Shown here in pieces: positions 32,090 through 42,200 of a stretch of DNA of 42,378 bases. Position 1 is the stretch's first letter, and each line of letters begins with the position of its first letter. The translations under genes were made by a program, and so were the position numbers. The stretch comes from Chara braunii. Lineage: Eukaryota > Streptophyta > Charophyceae > Charales > Characeae. The notes below the pieces were generated by a model. That model was not told the DNA's origin. It searched no databases and saw only the letters and a program-made list of their open reading frames with translations. The DNA is taken from contig BFEA01000058.1 of the NCBI GenBank assembly GCA_003427395.1, positions 3,329,293 through 3,371,670 of the forward strand, read 5' to 3'.

Positions 32090-32342
32090 GGCCTGAACCT
32101 GGCCAGGGTATGGGATCGGGTACACCACCCGTTGCCCATGATCTGCTGCTAGGAGCTTGAGTGTGGGCATGCCGGCGGGGCCTGTGAGATACGAGACTGG
32201 TCGCGCAAATTTTGCCGAAGTCCCGGATGTACCGTTGGTGTGCTCATTTTTTCAGCAGCCTGTGGAGCCGGGGGGCAAGAGAAATGCCCTATTTATTTTT
32301 ATTTATTTATTTATTTATTTTGTTCATTTATTTTAGTTTTTT
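32090..32342 (+). repeat. Possible SINE fragment with (ATTT)n tail
   Basis: A GC-rich body without a clear head is followed by (ATTT)n at about 32288-32342. Body words such as GATCTGCTGC are shared with the 31.25-kb unit. Confidence 0.35.
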
Positions 32343-32499
32343 CTTCGAGACATGAAGTTTTTTTGCACAATCTGTGGATGGCGTCGTAAGACCAGCAGAG
32401 TACCGGATCCCCAATGCTCCAGACAACCAGAGCCTAGTTCCATCTGAAAAGGTACAACAGTGTGACCTGGACCATGCCCGAAACCTCAAATTTGCCTGT

Positions 32500-32530
32500 C
32501 CCAAAATCTGCATATTTTGCAGATTTGGGG
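32500..32530. repeat. 13-bp hairpin
   Basis: CCC-A-AAATCTGCA pairs with TGCAGATTT-G-GGG around a 5-nt loop: a 9-bp perfect inner stem, one mismatch, then three G-C pairs. Confidence 0.8.
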
Positions 32531-33030
32531 CCGCCCGCAGTGGACTGCCTCATTAAGGCTCAAGCTACAGGTTTGCAGCAGGCCAGGGGCGTTGTGGGGA
32601 AGAGTGCAGCCATACTGCCGCACTTCGTCTGTTGGGCTTGGCCGTAGGGCGGAAGAAGCAGGCCATCTAGTAGCTGGTCCCCTTGGAGGTTTTCCCTCGG
32701 GCCTGTGGGACCATATGCTGCAAGGGAAGGTCACAGTCGTGCTAATGTGCAACGTTCGTTGGACTCGGGTATAAGGGCGAAGGACCAATCGAGCCGCCTT
32801 GTAGCTAGCTTCTCAAAAGTTTCCCGCGGGTCTTGAAGCCGTCCTGGTGGGCCTCTGCCTCGACGCTGTTGAGTCAGAGAGAGAGGGGGATGAGTGAACG
32901 GCCAGAGCGGAGTGCCACAAAGTGAGGGGAGAGGAAAAACGACGAGCAGCAGGAGAAAAGGGCTGAATCTGGCGTACGAACTGCGCCAGGTGCATTCCTA
33001 GGTAGGGAAGAACGTGGTGATGGGAGAGTT
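32531..33030. other. No recognisable gene
   Basis: Short overlapping frames on both strands, with no motif. Confidence 0.4.
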
Positions 33031-33740
33031 GGTTATGCGGGACGAGAAAACGAATACCCTGGTTGATTCTTGATGGATTTAGGCGGGGAGAGATAGTAGG
33101 TTGGGTTTGTTAGACCAGGCGAATCAGAATATGACGTCAGTTTTAGTGGAGAGTCAATAGAAAGGGAGGTTAGAAGGAAAAGGTGTGCGCGGAAATGACG
33201 GAAACGAGGGAGAAGAAAAAGGGAAAAAGCTGTATCTCGCTTATTTCTGGACGGAAACGGGCAAGTGAAGGCTCGTTTCCTATGTTATTGGCCAAGGCGA
33301 ATCCATTAGTAAGGTTACTTTTAGTGCTAGATTAGTAGGAAAGAAGTTAGTGAGAGAAAGCAGCACGCGGAGACATGGAGAGGTGACGAAGGAAAAAAAA
33401 TCGAGATCTCACTCGATTCTTCATGGAATCGAGTGAGAAAAGATGACAGTTCATAGTTTGAAGGCAGGGTGGTGACGATGGTAGTGTTAATTTGAGTGAT
33501 GGGTTAGTGAGTTAAGAGTTAATTGATGAGTAGGCTGCGCGGAGGTGTCGAGAAGCAGATATGGCGAGGAAGAGAAGTTGGCATATCTCGGTCGTTTCTT
33601 GACCGATTTTGCCAAACCAAGATGCTACACGGGGGGTTTGGAACATGGCGAGCAGATTGGCAGCACCGGATTTTTGGTTTGGGCAATGGTCTGGCCGGTA
33701 CGGGCAACAGAAGCTGCGCAGAGGAGAGTGAGTCTGAAGT
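33030..33740. repeat. Hairpin array E (about four units of 165-180 bp)
   Basis: Each unit has a hairpin at a similar position with loop-side sequence TTTCTTG or TTCTTCATG. Unit 1 (near 33060-33085) is weakly paired. Unit 2: GCTTATTTC/GAAACGGGC (33239-33262, 8 of 9 pairs). Unit 3: TCTCACTCGATTC/GAATCGAGTGAGA (33407-33438, perfect 13 bp). Unit 4: TCGGTC/GACCGA inside TTGGCA/TGCCAA (33579-33615). Between hairpins the units share purine-rich sequence with CGCGGAGA-like words and a following GAGAAGAAAAAG-like run. Frames here are not conserved as protein. Confidence 0.65.
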
Positions 33741-34145
33741 GGCGGTGTATTTTTCCATTTTCTTGGGGAAGATTCATCCTCACTTTGCACACCTTTTAAT
33801 GAATGGTGAAGCAGGGTGTTATTCGTGTCATCGTCGATACTGCTGCCCGTTCCTGCCATTGCCAAGACCAACGTGCTGCTGCAGATCCTGATCGTACTAC
33901 TGCCCGCTCATGACGTTGCCCAGACCAAGGTGTTGCTGCAGATTATGACCGTACTCCCCCACCGTGATCGTCTGCATAGTCACCATCACGGTTACGGTGC
34001 TGCTCGACGTCATTATGTCCGATTGTCTTCTACCCGCGCACTGATGTTTCGTCGCGTTTGTGATCTTCACCCCGCCTGTTGTCTCCTCCTGACTTTGAGC
34101 GAACCTGGCCGCATTGACGGTCAGGTGCTTTCATGCATTGGGATT

Positions 34146-34148
<3 letters not shown>
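33741..34148. other. Degenerate tandem sequence, no gene
   Basis: Near-duplicate words CTGCCCGTTCCTGCCATTGC/CTGCCCGCTCATGACGTTGC, and GCTGCTGCAGATCCTGATCG/GTTGCTGCAGATTATGACCG, indicate a tandem unit of about 66 bp at about 33840-33960. Confidence 0.5.

Positions 34149-34211
<63 letters not shown>
34149..34211. repeat. (GA)n microsatellite
   Basis: About 31 uninterrupted GA units. Confidence 0.95.
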
Positions 34212-34217
<6 letters not shown>

Positions 34218-34940
34218 CATACATGTACCTAAAGGCTGCCATGGAACAAGAAGGCAACAGAGTACCAGTTGCCATGCATCTTTTCATCATTTGGCTCATT
34301 TGGTGAGTAACGGGCCGAAACCCCTAATCATGTTCGTTGCCATCAACAATCTTCCCTCGTCTCGACGTGATCATCCTCGTACGGGAAGAGCATAGTGCTT
34401 GTGATGGAGGTTGTCGCCGTTATTGAGTTCCTGGCAATGGTCATCGTGTAATTGCCCTGGCATGCAGGCACCGTCGTCTCCATCCCCCACATGGTTGATG
34501 ATGCCGCTACCTAGGAACAACATGCTGATGTATGTTTCGAAGGTCTGTTGCGGCAAATTGTTGTTGATTAACATGTTTCTGCCGTATATTTGAGTATGGT
34601 CGTCTTTCCTTTGGCAGGTTGCTGCCACTGAACTCTGTTTTGCTCACAACACAGATTGTCGTTGTCTAAGTTTGGAGCTCTGGCTGCTGCTGTGTTTCGG
34701 TGCTTTTAAGCCTGTCGAAATACGGATGTTTGATGGGTTCAACTGCATTGCTACCATATTCGGTATTACTATTTTCCTTTGTGGTGTTGTTATTCCTTGC
34801 CAAAGCTAGGTCCCCTCACATGACGAGAGGTTGGTGTTCCACGCTGGAGTGAACGGCAGTATGAAGTTTTAAGGCGTCATTTGTTACTTGCACCGGGAGG
34901 TGGGATGCTGCCAGCCGCTTTTTCGGCAGCAGTGAGACCG
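34212..34940. other. No recognisable gene
   Basis: Short frames with no motif. TGCTGCC/GGCAGCA forms a 7-bp stem at about 34904-34929, just before the SINE-like head. Confidence 0.4.
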
Positions 34941-34944
34941 GTGT

Positions 34945-35065
34945 TGAAGCCAATAGGCCTAGCTCAGTTGGTACTCCCTTGAACTGCTGAAACACATACC
35001 TGAGTTCGATCTTCACTGGGAACCGATGAGTGAAATTCTTCGATTCCAGATTACCTGGGACCGTT
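34945..35065 (+). repeat. tRNA-derived SINE-like head
   Basis: GGCCTAGCTCAGTTGGTA (A box) at about 34956-34973 and CTGAGTTCGATCTTCAC (B box) at about 35001-35017 have correct tRNA-like spacing. No clear 3' tail was found. Related to the heads at 31.1, 31.7 and 31.9 kb. Confidence 0.55.
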
Positions 35066-35069
35066 AGTT

Positions 35070-35870
35070 TCACGGTGGCATCGCGGGCTGTTACCCACGG
35101 TATTGTCCTTTGGGATGACTGTTAAATTGGAGCGACGTTGAGGAGACTATGATGGTCCCTACGCAAGGATGATACACATAAGTCGGGGGTAGACCTCTGC
35201 TATTTACCTTCCCCTGAAGGATTCTAGTGGTAAGGAGTATAGTGAGAGTCGTTCTGAGTTAACTAAGAAATCTGATTTGATTGACAGATTGAGGACTCTT
35301 TCTTAATGGGGGAGTGATTTATTTGGGTAATTCCGTTGACAAATGGGACCTCAGGCTGTTGAACGCCGTTAGTTTGAAAGATTGTGGGATCGAAGTCTGG
35401 GTGCTGAGCGCCGCTGAGAGGAAAGACTTGTCTGAAGCTATGGTAGACGACTAGTGCTTTCCTTTATGAAGAGTTGAGTTCGCGGCTTCGTTTTTTTCAT
35501 CGGTAATATTAGCACCTTTCTGTTCTTTGGACGACTTTGACAACTATCTAACTTTCGTTGGGGGGCTTGCGCTTGGAAGTTTTACCACCTTGCTGTTCAA
35601 GGATTTGTATTCCCCTCGTACACGCCTTTGTTCGAAAAAGAAGTGATCTAGCGAACTCGGGAAGTATTATTGTGTTTCTGTTGTGCACCGCCGTGCATTG
35701 TTGTATAACACAACTCTTCACTGTGCTTATGCACCTAATGGGCACTTGCTAAGGACTTGCTGTAGATTACTATTGTACTTTATTGATCACGATGTGTTTT
35801 GTCGGGAGTTGCATCGGCATCGCTACTGCGCGCTGCTGTTGCGCATTGGTGCGTTACATTGCATTCGAAT
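35070..35870. other. No recognisable gene
   Basis: Upstream flank of L copy 2. Short frames only. Confidence 0.4.
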
Positions 35871-36210
35871 AGAACACAGAGGGGAGGAGGCTTTATTCGG
35901 ACACGGTCCTTCTAGGCTGCGTAGTGGTGGATTGGACAGAAAGAGCAGCGTCATGGCTGAAGTGGGCGGTTAGGATCGGCAGAGGGGGTTATTGCTCCGA
36001 TTTGGAGGATCGTCTGGGGGATGGTACCTCGCGTTCTGACCATGATTTGATCATCTTCACTGCGTAATTGGCCATCATTGTGGGGCCCTTAGGGGCATCC
36101 AGATTTCAAGGCCCTCTCATTGTAAGTTGAGTTGTTCCTCTCTTGGATCTCGAGAGTCTGACTTACCTACTTCTGCCCTTCTTATTCTAGGTCTAGTCTA
36201 AGGTTATGAG

Positions 36211-36338
36211 AGGAAGGCGGCAGGCGGGATTGCAACCCGTAGGACCGCAGCAAGACCTTGTGGGAGGTCCACCCACCGATTGCGGGAGCTCTGCCGGAGC
36301 CCAGGCGGGGTTTTGGGGGCAGGGAACTTCAGGTATAA
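36211..36338 (+). repeat. Highly conserved block of repeat L (copy 2)
   Basis: Near-identical to 19037-19165; see that entry. Confidence 0.75.
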
Positions 36339-36639
36339 GTTTCATGTGTGATCCTCTCCCCTAACTGTTATTCCTTGGGGTATCTGAATATAACTATGAC
36401 ATATTATTAATTTTTATTTTGTTATGTATGTCAGGACATGCTTTGTGAAAGGTTAAATAAACAAATGTGTATGAGAAGTTAGATAATCCTTCGAGAGAAT
36501 TCAACCAAGTGAATTGGGGGAAGGTGGGAGAAGGAGTTTTGCATGCATTTGACCTGGTCAACCCAAGGCTGGGCCCCTCCGGGTGGATGTGGGCCCAGTG
36601 CTATGTTTTATTGATGTCTGTTGGGCTGTGTGAATGAAC

Positions 36640-37640
36640 TTTTATGGCTGGTCCTACCCGAGTAGGATGGATCAGTCGCTGTTTTCTTTGAGTATTTTTG
36701 AACAGGAAGACGGACATCCTAGGGTAGGAAAGACTCAGATTCCTGGTGTTTGTTTTAATGAGTGAGGTGTATGTTTCTTTTGAGGGAACAAAGGGCATAA
36801 GACTAAGCGTACCCTAGGGTAGGGCGGCTTAGCCATGAGCCATGAATCAACTGGTCAACTAGAGTATAAAATTAGATACATATATTACTTGAACTCATAT
36901 TTCTGGCAGACTGGGCACCCTAGGGTAGGGAAAGTCTGTCAGTAAGTCAAGGTAAAACTAAGGAAGAGAAGGAGATGGATGAAAAATAAAAAGGAGGTAA
37001 CTGGGCAGACGCAGACTGAACGTACCCTAGGGTAGGGCGGTTCAGTTGAATGCTCATGATAACATTAAGGAGCAGAGAGTTAGTATAAACCTGGATTTTC
37101 CCTTCTAAACAAAGAGGGCGGATCAGAAGTTCCAATTGTTGGAAAGGTCCGATCGACTGCCTAACGAGAGAAAGAAAAACTTAAAGTATGTGTAAGTATT
37201 CGTATCATATTAACTGTTGTATGGTCGACTAGGCGTACCCTAGGGTTAGGGCGGCTTAGTGATAAACCTTTGCCGTTGATGTGATGTAAGTTGGACGTAC
37301 CCTAGGGTAGGGCGGTCCAACTTTTTGTCGTTTGTAATTATGTTCAAACAAGTTAGGCCTACCCCTGGGTAGGGATGGTCTAATGTTATGCCATATGTAA
37401 CTTTGCAGGCTGGGCACACCCTAGGGTTAGGGCAACCCAGTCCTATGCTTCATGTCGTTAGGTTGGCAGAAACCAGACATACCCTAGGGTAGGGCGGTCT
37501 GGTCATATGCATTATGTATACAGTCTATGTTATGTTGGACACACCCTAAGGGCTAGGGCAGTCCAGTTGTGCGTACCTTATCTGTTATTTAGGCAGATCA
37601 GTTACACCCTTCTATTTTGGGTGAGTCTGATCGTATGCCA
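36640..37640. repeat. Hairpin array A2 (about 13 units)
   Basis: Orthologous unit by unit to array A1, but the core is ACCCTAGGGT followed by AGGG in most units. Outer stems: CTAAGC/GCTTAG (36803-36832), CAGACT/AGTCTG (about 36908-36937), CTGAAC/GTTCAG (about 37017-37046), ACTAGGC/GCTTAGT (37228-37260), AAGTTGGAC/GTCCAACTT (37288-37323, perfect 9 bp), ACCAGAC/GTCTGGT (37472-37503, perfect 7 bp), GATCAG/CTGATC with ACACCC/GGGTGA in the last unit. The core also folds as CCCTA-GGG-TAGGG. Confidence 0.85.
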
Positions 37641-37644
37641 TAGG

Positions 37645-39035
37645 CAAGGGGGTCTACTAAGGGAGAAGAACTGAGTGATCTAACGAACTACTTGGGTCAA
37701 ACTGATGTGGGATTGTGAGAGATGTTTGTTTATGCATGCTTCTGGAGTCTCACTTTGGGATATTTTTTTGATAGGTTAGCTGCTTAGATGCTCACCAAGT
37801 GCTGGACCTGTAGGCAGATAAGATGGATGATGGGAGGAAAGTTTGGGATAAAGATAGGACTAACCTTACTTGAAGTTAGAGTTGACGATAGCTCAAGATA
37901 CCATATTCTGAAAGGGGATCGTGTAAACTATCTTCAATCCCAACTATCAAGCAAGTGTCAGAAGTTAGTTCTAAGTATAGTTTCCCTTTGTCTTTTTTGT
38001 TTTCAGCTGTGTATAAATCTTGACAGCCTCCTGTTCCTACGGGAAGCGCTGCCGAAATTTCTACAAATCTGAAAGAGTTAGTTATTTTTGGTAGAAATTC
38101 TGGAAAGGCACTTTTCCTACGGGAAGCACTGCCGAAATTTTGTAGAATTCGGAGGGTTATATTATTTTTAACCTTGGAGAAATCTGGCAACACATCCTGT
38201 TTAGGGGATATGCTGCTGAAACTTCTTACATTTTTAGATAAACATCAACGGTTAGTTAGGAAGGTAGGATAATTTCTTGATCACTCAAGCATGGCTTGGG
38301 CACTGGCCTGTGTTGCATTGCAGCATTGCAGGTCACCTTTATTCAGATTGATTCAAGGCTTGACTAGTTTCAAGTTGATCCTACGAGGATCATTTTCTGT
38401 TATCCTTTGATAACAGGTCGGTTTCCGACTCAACTCTAACCCACTCTTGCTACTCAACCTAAAGGCTTTAGCGTTGTGATTTGATTTGTTTTGTTGTGTT
38501 TTTACCCGGACTTTAATTGAATGGCCATTTAATAAAGATGCTGAGTATTTTATTTTGAGGGTTGCACAAAGAGTGAGGCTTGTACGGTTAACGCGAGGGG
38601 TGTGAGCACAAAGAATGGTTGAAGTTGATCCCGTGTAGTGTGTGCTCTGTTGATGTGGATCTTTGATGTGATTGCAGGTATGTTCTGTGAATTGAGATCC
38701 AGACTTGGGTTTGCGTATGATTATATATATATATATATATATATATCGTCAAATAGAATTGCTCGGTAAACCGTAGGCAGAGAGGGAGAAGAGGACAACA
38801 AACGAGGGGCTGTGACAAAGTGTTTCGTCGGAGTTTCACCGACTCATATATATATATATATATTTGAAGGAAGTCACATCGTGATTATGAGAGTGATCGT
38901 CTCCCTTCTCATAGTTTTTGTATCATGTTTCTCGTGTCCGCACGACTCGTTGAGGCCATGCGTAGTGATTGATGAAGTTCTGCATCGAGAGAAAGGGGAG
39001 ATCTCTTTTTAGCTTTTGCTTTTTAGAATTGGTAT
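37645..39035. other. Middle of L copy 2, no gene
   Basis: Includes the two-to-three-unit CTACGGGAAGCGC block (38015-38230) and two AT runs. Frames such as 37788-38072 overlap repeat sequence and are not retained in copy 1. Confidence 0.5.
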
Positions 39036-39464
39036 GGTTGGACGTTGTAGTCCGTGACAGCCGTCAAAGTCAAACCCCTTGATCTCTGGCCGCCACGACA
39101 GCCCTGAAGTTGTCCATTCAACCCCTCTCCACAGGGTGCAGAAGAGGGTGTGGTCTTCAACCGCTCATGACGGTTGTCTAGCGTCGAGAGATTAACCCCT
39201 CAAGGCGCTTGTCAGCCGACACTTGAGTGTTGAACGTGACCCTCGAGATTATCGAGGAACGCGTGATTACGAGTACTACATAGCACTCCATCTGTGCAAA
39301 TGCTCGCACATGCCCGCATGGCTGGTCGATATGAGAAGGTCATGCGTCTTCCCAACTTTTTATACTAAGTTCAGCGCGTGGTGCCTATCTGACTCTCGCT
39401 TCCGAAGGTTATGGGTCGGATACTGAAGAGACTAGGAGTGTTGTTGTGGTGTTGTGTTGTCGAG

Positions 39465-39890
39465 CGCATCGGCCCCCGCACGAGCGAGGACCCTACCGGC
39501 CGCGTCACGCAGGAGAAACTTAGGCTTTCAACTTTGTAGAGACAACTCGGGGACGACACGGTAACCCGCATCGACCCTTCGCCGCTCCGCCCGAGTGCGC
39601 CAACTGTACATCCCGCGGTCCTCTATGACAAGATAGGTTCTCGCGGGGCACAACTTACCTTCCCTAAGGGGCTGTCACCACCCTTAGGGGCGTATCCCCG
39701 CCGAGCTACCGACCCACATGCGAAAACTTTTATAATGCAATTGCAGAGGTAGGCTGGTCGAGGGCGTTTGCTCGTTCGTTGTAGCATAGGCACGCATGGT
39801 TAAACGCTAAAGTGGACCCGAACGTCGTCCGTCCCTGGGGCGCTGATCTCCCAGGAATCGGAACGTACGCCGATCGACTAGGACGTGAAA
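39465..39890 (+). repeat. Block K, forward orientation, next to block A
   Basis: GTTGTCGAGCGCATCGG at the left, GGCCGCGTCACGCAGGAG inside, GAGGGCGTTTGCTCGTTCG, ending at GATCGACTAGGACGTG. Block A lies immediately upstream, as in copy 1, but K is inverted relative to that copy. Confidence 0.7.
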
Positions 39891-40307
39891 TTCCAAGCGT
39901 AAGGAAAACTTCTAGCGATCCTACTCCCTTCTTTCAAAGACAATCATGAGTTACTCAGACAAACCCTTCCAAAATAAGACTCAGGTCAACGCAAGTTGAC
40001 TCATCTTTTGAAATCAACCTATACGTAATACAATAATGCACACGACAAAGGTTGATTTGGCTTCAAACAACACTTATCGATAAAACATCAAAGCATGACT
40101 TACACACAATGCGACGCTTAAATGACGTCTGACTAAAGTATCTCCACTCTACCTGCCAGACGGCTGGACTGTCACGACTTTTTCGATTTGATGAGATGCG
40201 TTGCCATATTCTTTCATTCCGCCCCATACTGACTGCTAGAAAAGAAGCACAGACAAATCCCAATACTCAAGTACAACTAGGATGTTATTGCTTTAATGAT
40301 GACTTCA

Positions 40308-41007
40308 CTACTTTTCTAACTTTGGTGTGAATGCCATCTGTAAGTAATCTGGCTGCAAGTCAGCGACTGTCTTGAACAATCAAACACTCGATGCCCCATT
40401 AAGGTCAAGGATCCACTTTCAAATTTTGTTGATTGCTTTGTCCTTCTGGACAATAATTAGTCTTTCTGTTCCACAAGTAATGAAGTACCCGCCTTCGACA
40501 TAAAGGCATTTAAAACAATGCTCTAGCCACATCTTCCTGTCAACTAGCCTGATTGCCCCAGGCTTGCACTTCTTATGATGCAAACCTATCCACGAAGGTA
40601 GTGACTACTCGCACTTCATCTGTAGCTAGTGAAAACACGAACTGGGCTTCTTGTGGCGTCAGTTCCCCATTCGTATGTGGCTCCTAATACGACCATGAGA
40701 AGGGTAAACTATGGCAGTTCTCCTTAACGCAAGCCGCTAAAAACTTGAAGTCCTTCTGTGAGTAGGCGCATGTCCCTTCCTTAGGAGGTAGTCTGGGATA
40801 CCCCTCGTTCTCGCCCGAGCGAACCTCGGATCTCAGAAGTCGGGCTGGCTCCACCACAACAGCATGGTATCCCCCCTCATGAGCTGTCCACTCCAAATCG
40901 ATAGCAGGGCCGGCCCCTAAGACATCGAACCCCCGCCTCAGATATTTCATAGGAAAGGGAACCACGCCTACCACGGCGGCGAACGATCCCCGGCCGCCTG
41001 GCGTCAA
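40308..41007 (-). pseudogene. Decayed coding sequence of unknown family
   Basis: The minus strand is open from about 41007 to a TAG at 40686-40684 (107 codons, mixed composition, no ATG at its start), continues in the same frame to a TAA at 40575-40573, then becomes open in a second frame from about 40540 with stops at 40421-40419 and 40382-40380 before ending at 40310-40308. The peptide on both sides of each stop looks protein-like. Examples are GGYHAVVVEPARLLRSEV, KDFKFLAACVKENC, ELTPQEAQFVFSLATDEVR, HCFKCLYVEGGYFITCGTER and LIIVQKDKAINK. This suggests one gene with at least three internal stops and one frameshift, or badly predicted exons. No domain recognised. Confidence 0.4.
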
Positions 41008-41009
41008 TG

Positions 41010-41970
41010 GTAACTTAGACGAAAAAGGAAATTACAGAAGAGGAAATCATTCAGACAGACGGGCATAGACAGAGAGAGTCATTCGGGAAAGAACGGGTAT
41101 CCTCAGAAAAAATCTATGTCCAATTGATTTTCTCCTTCTTTGTGTGATCAAATTCCTTTTCGTCATCTACTGGTTGTCCTTCCTTTCAACATGCATGTCA
41201 GAGACGAAAAACAATCATAATTCCTTCATTGTCATTGACATGGTCTGATTCCTTTTTTTTCGGGCATCCTTCTACCTACCTGCACATCAGGCCAAATAAC
41301 AAGTTTCAAAGAAGACAATGCAAGTTCAAACTCACGTCAGACTTTCATTCACACGCACAAACACACATTTCCTCTACCTTTTCAGTGAACATCCAAAGAA
41401 CAAGGTCAAGCAAAGTGCGGATTCACACAGGTGTGAAGGGTTCTGAGTCAAACTGACCTTGAGTGAAGTTGAAGAGACGACCCACTCAAGAAGACCGTGT
41501 AAAATCACACTCCAGAGAAGACAATCGTCATAACAAGTCGCCCTCAAAGCGATCCACACCACTCCCTAGAACGATCGCTTGTCGCGTCACCCTCTCAACA
41601 CACAATCACGTCCCACCAACAACAGAAAAATTGTCGCCGAAATTCAACAATTTTTTTTTTTAATGTCTAACTTATTCACGCCAGAAGGGCTGTGACCAAC
41701 TGTTGAAACTGGGTCTTCTGCTGCGTTCAACTACGCATCAACATTATCAACTTATTCCCAATGAGTCGAACATGGTTTCCAAGAGGTCTCAAACTTTTTC
41801 TCAACGACTCCAACATGGTTTCGTACAGGCTTCCAACATGAACCAACACGTATCCAACATGGTTCTTGACCCACATTTCGGTACATGGTAGGCGAGAGAG
41901 TGCATGTGTGTGTGTGTGGCGGTCGTATTTTAGGGCCCGGTCCTGTAGAATTGCGTGTTTTGTGGTGTTA
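41010..41970. other. No recognisable gene
   Basis: Short frames only. Repeated CCAACATGGTTTC/TCGAACATGGTTTCC-like words near 41766-41862 form a degenerate repeat (about 45-50 bp spacing). Confidence 0.4.
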
Positions 41971-41974
41971 TTTG

Positions 41975-42009
41975 CCCCCCCCCCGCCCCCCCCCCCCCCC
42001 CCCCCCCCC
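41975..42009. repeat. Poly(C) tract
   Basis: Thirty-four C residues interrupted by one G at 41985. Confidence 0.95.
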
Positions 42010-42200
42010 ACTTCAGGCTTTTTTTTTCATTATAGTATTACGGGAAACCCTGCGTGACATGGATATTATATATTAAACATGCAGTGTGGGAACATGCGGG
42101 AGCTGCACCCACCAGCAGGTGCGATACCCACTACAGTAGGTGGACGATACCAGCCAGGAGTCAGCCGGTAGCATCAGTGAGGAATGGAAAAAAACAACAC

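Larger units (their letters stand above)
35870..39890 (+). mobile_element. Long repeat L, copy 2
   Basis: Same block order as copy 1: leader with CTTCTAGGCTGC (near 35909), conserved block 36211-36338, array A2 36640-37640, CTACGGGAAGCGCTGCCG block 38015-38160, AT-run segment (38719-38748 and 38847-38862), block A 39040-39450, then block K. In this copy K is in forward orientation, opposite to copies 1 and 3. Frames are not preserved between copies. Confidence 0.6.

Noticed and set aside
36640-37640. CCCTAGGGT cores considered as telomere-like repeats
   Set aside because: The motif is separated by 30-80 bp of unit-specific sequence and is palindromic; it is not a tandem telomeric hexamer or heptamer.
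37788-38072. 94-codon frame in L copy 2
   Set aside because: Overlaps the L repeat; the corresponding region of copy 1 (about 20749-20990) does not keep the frame.
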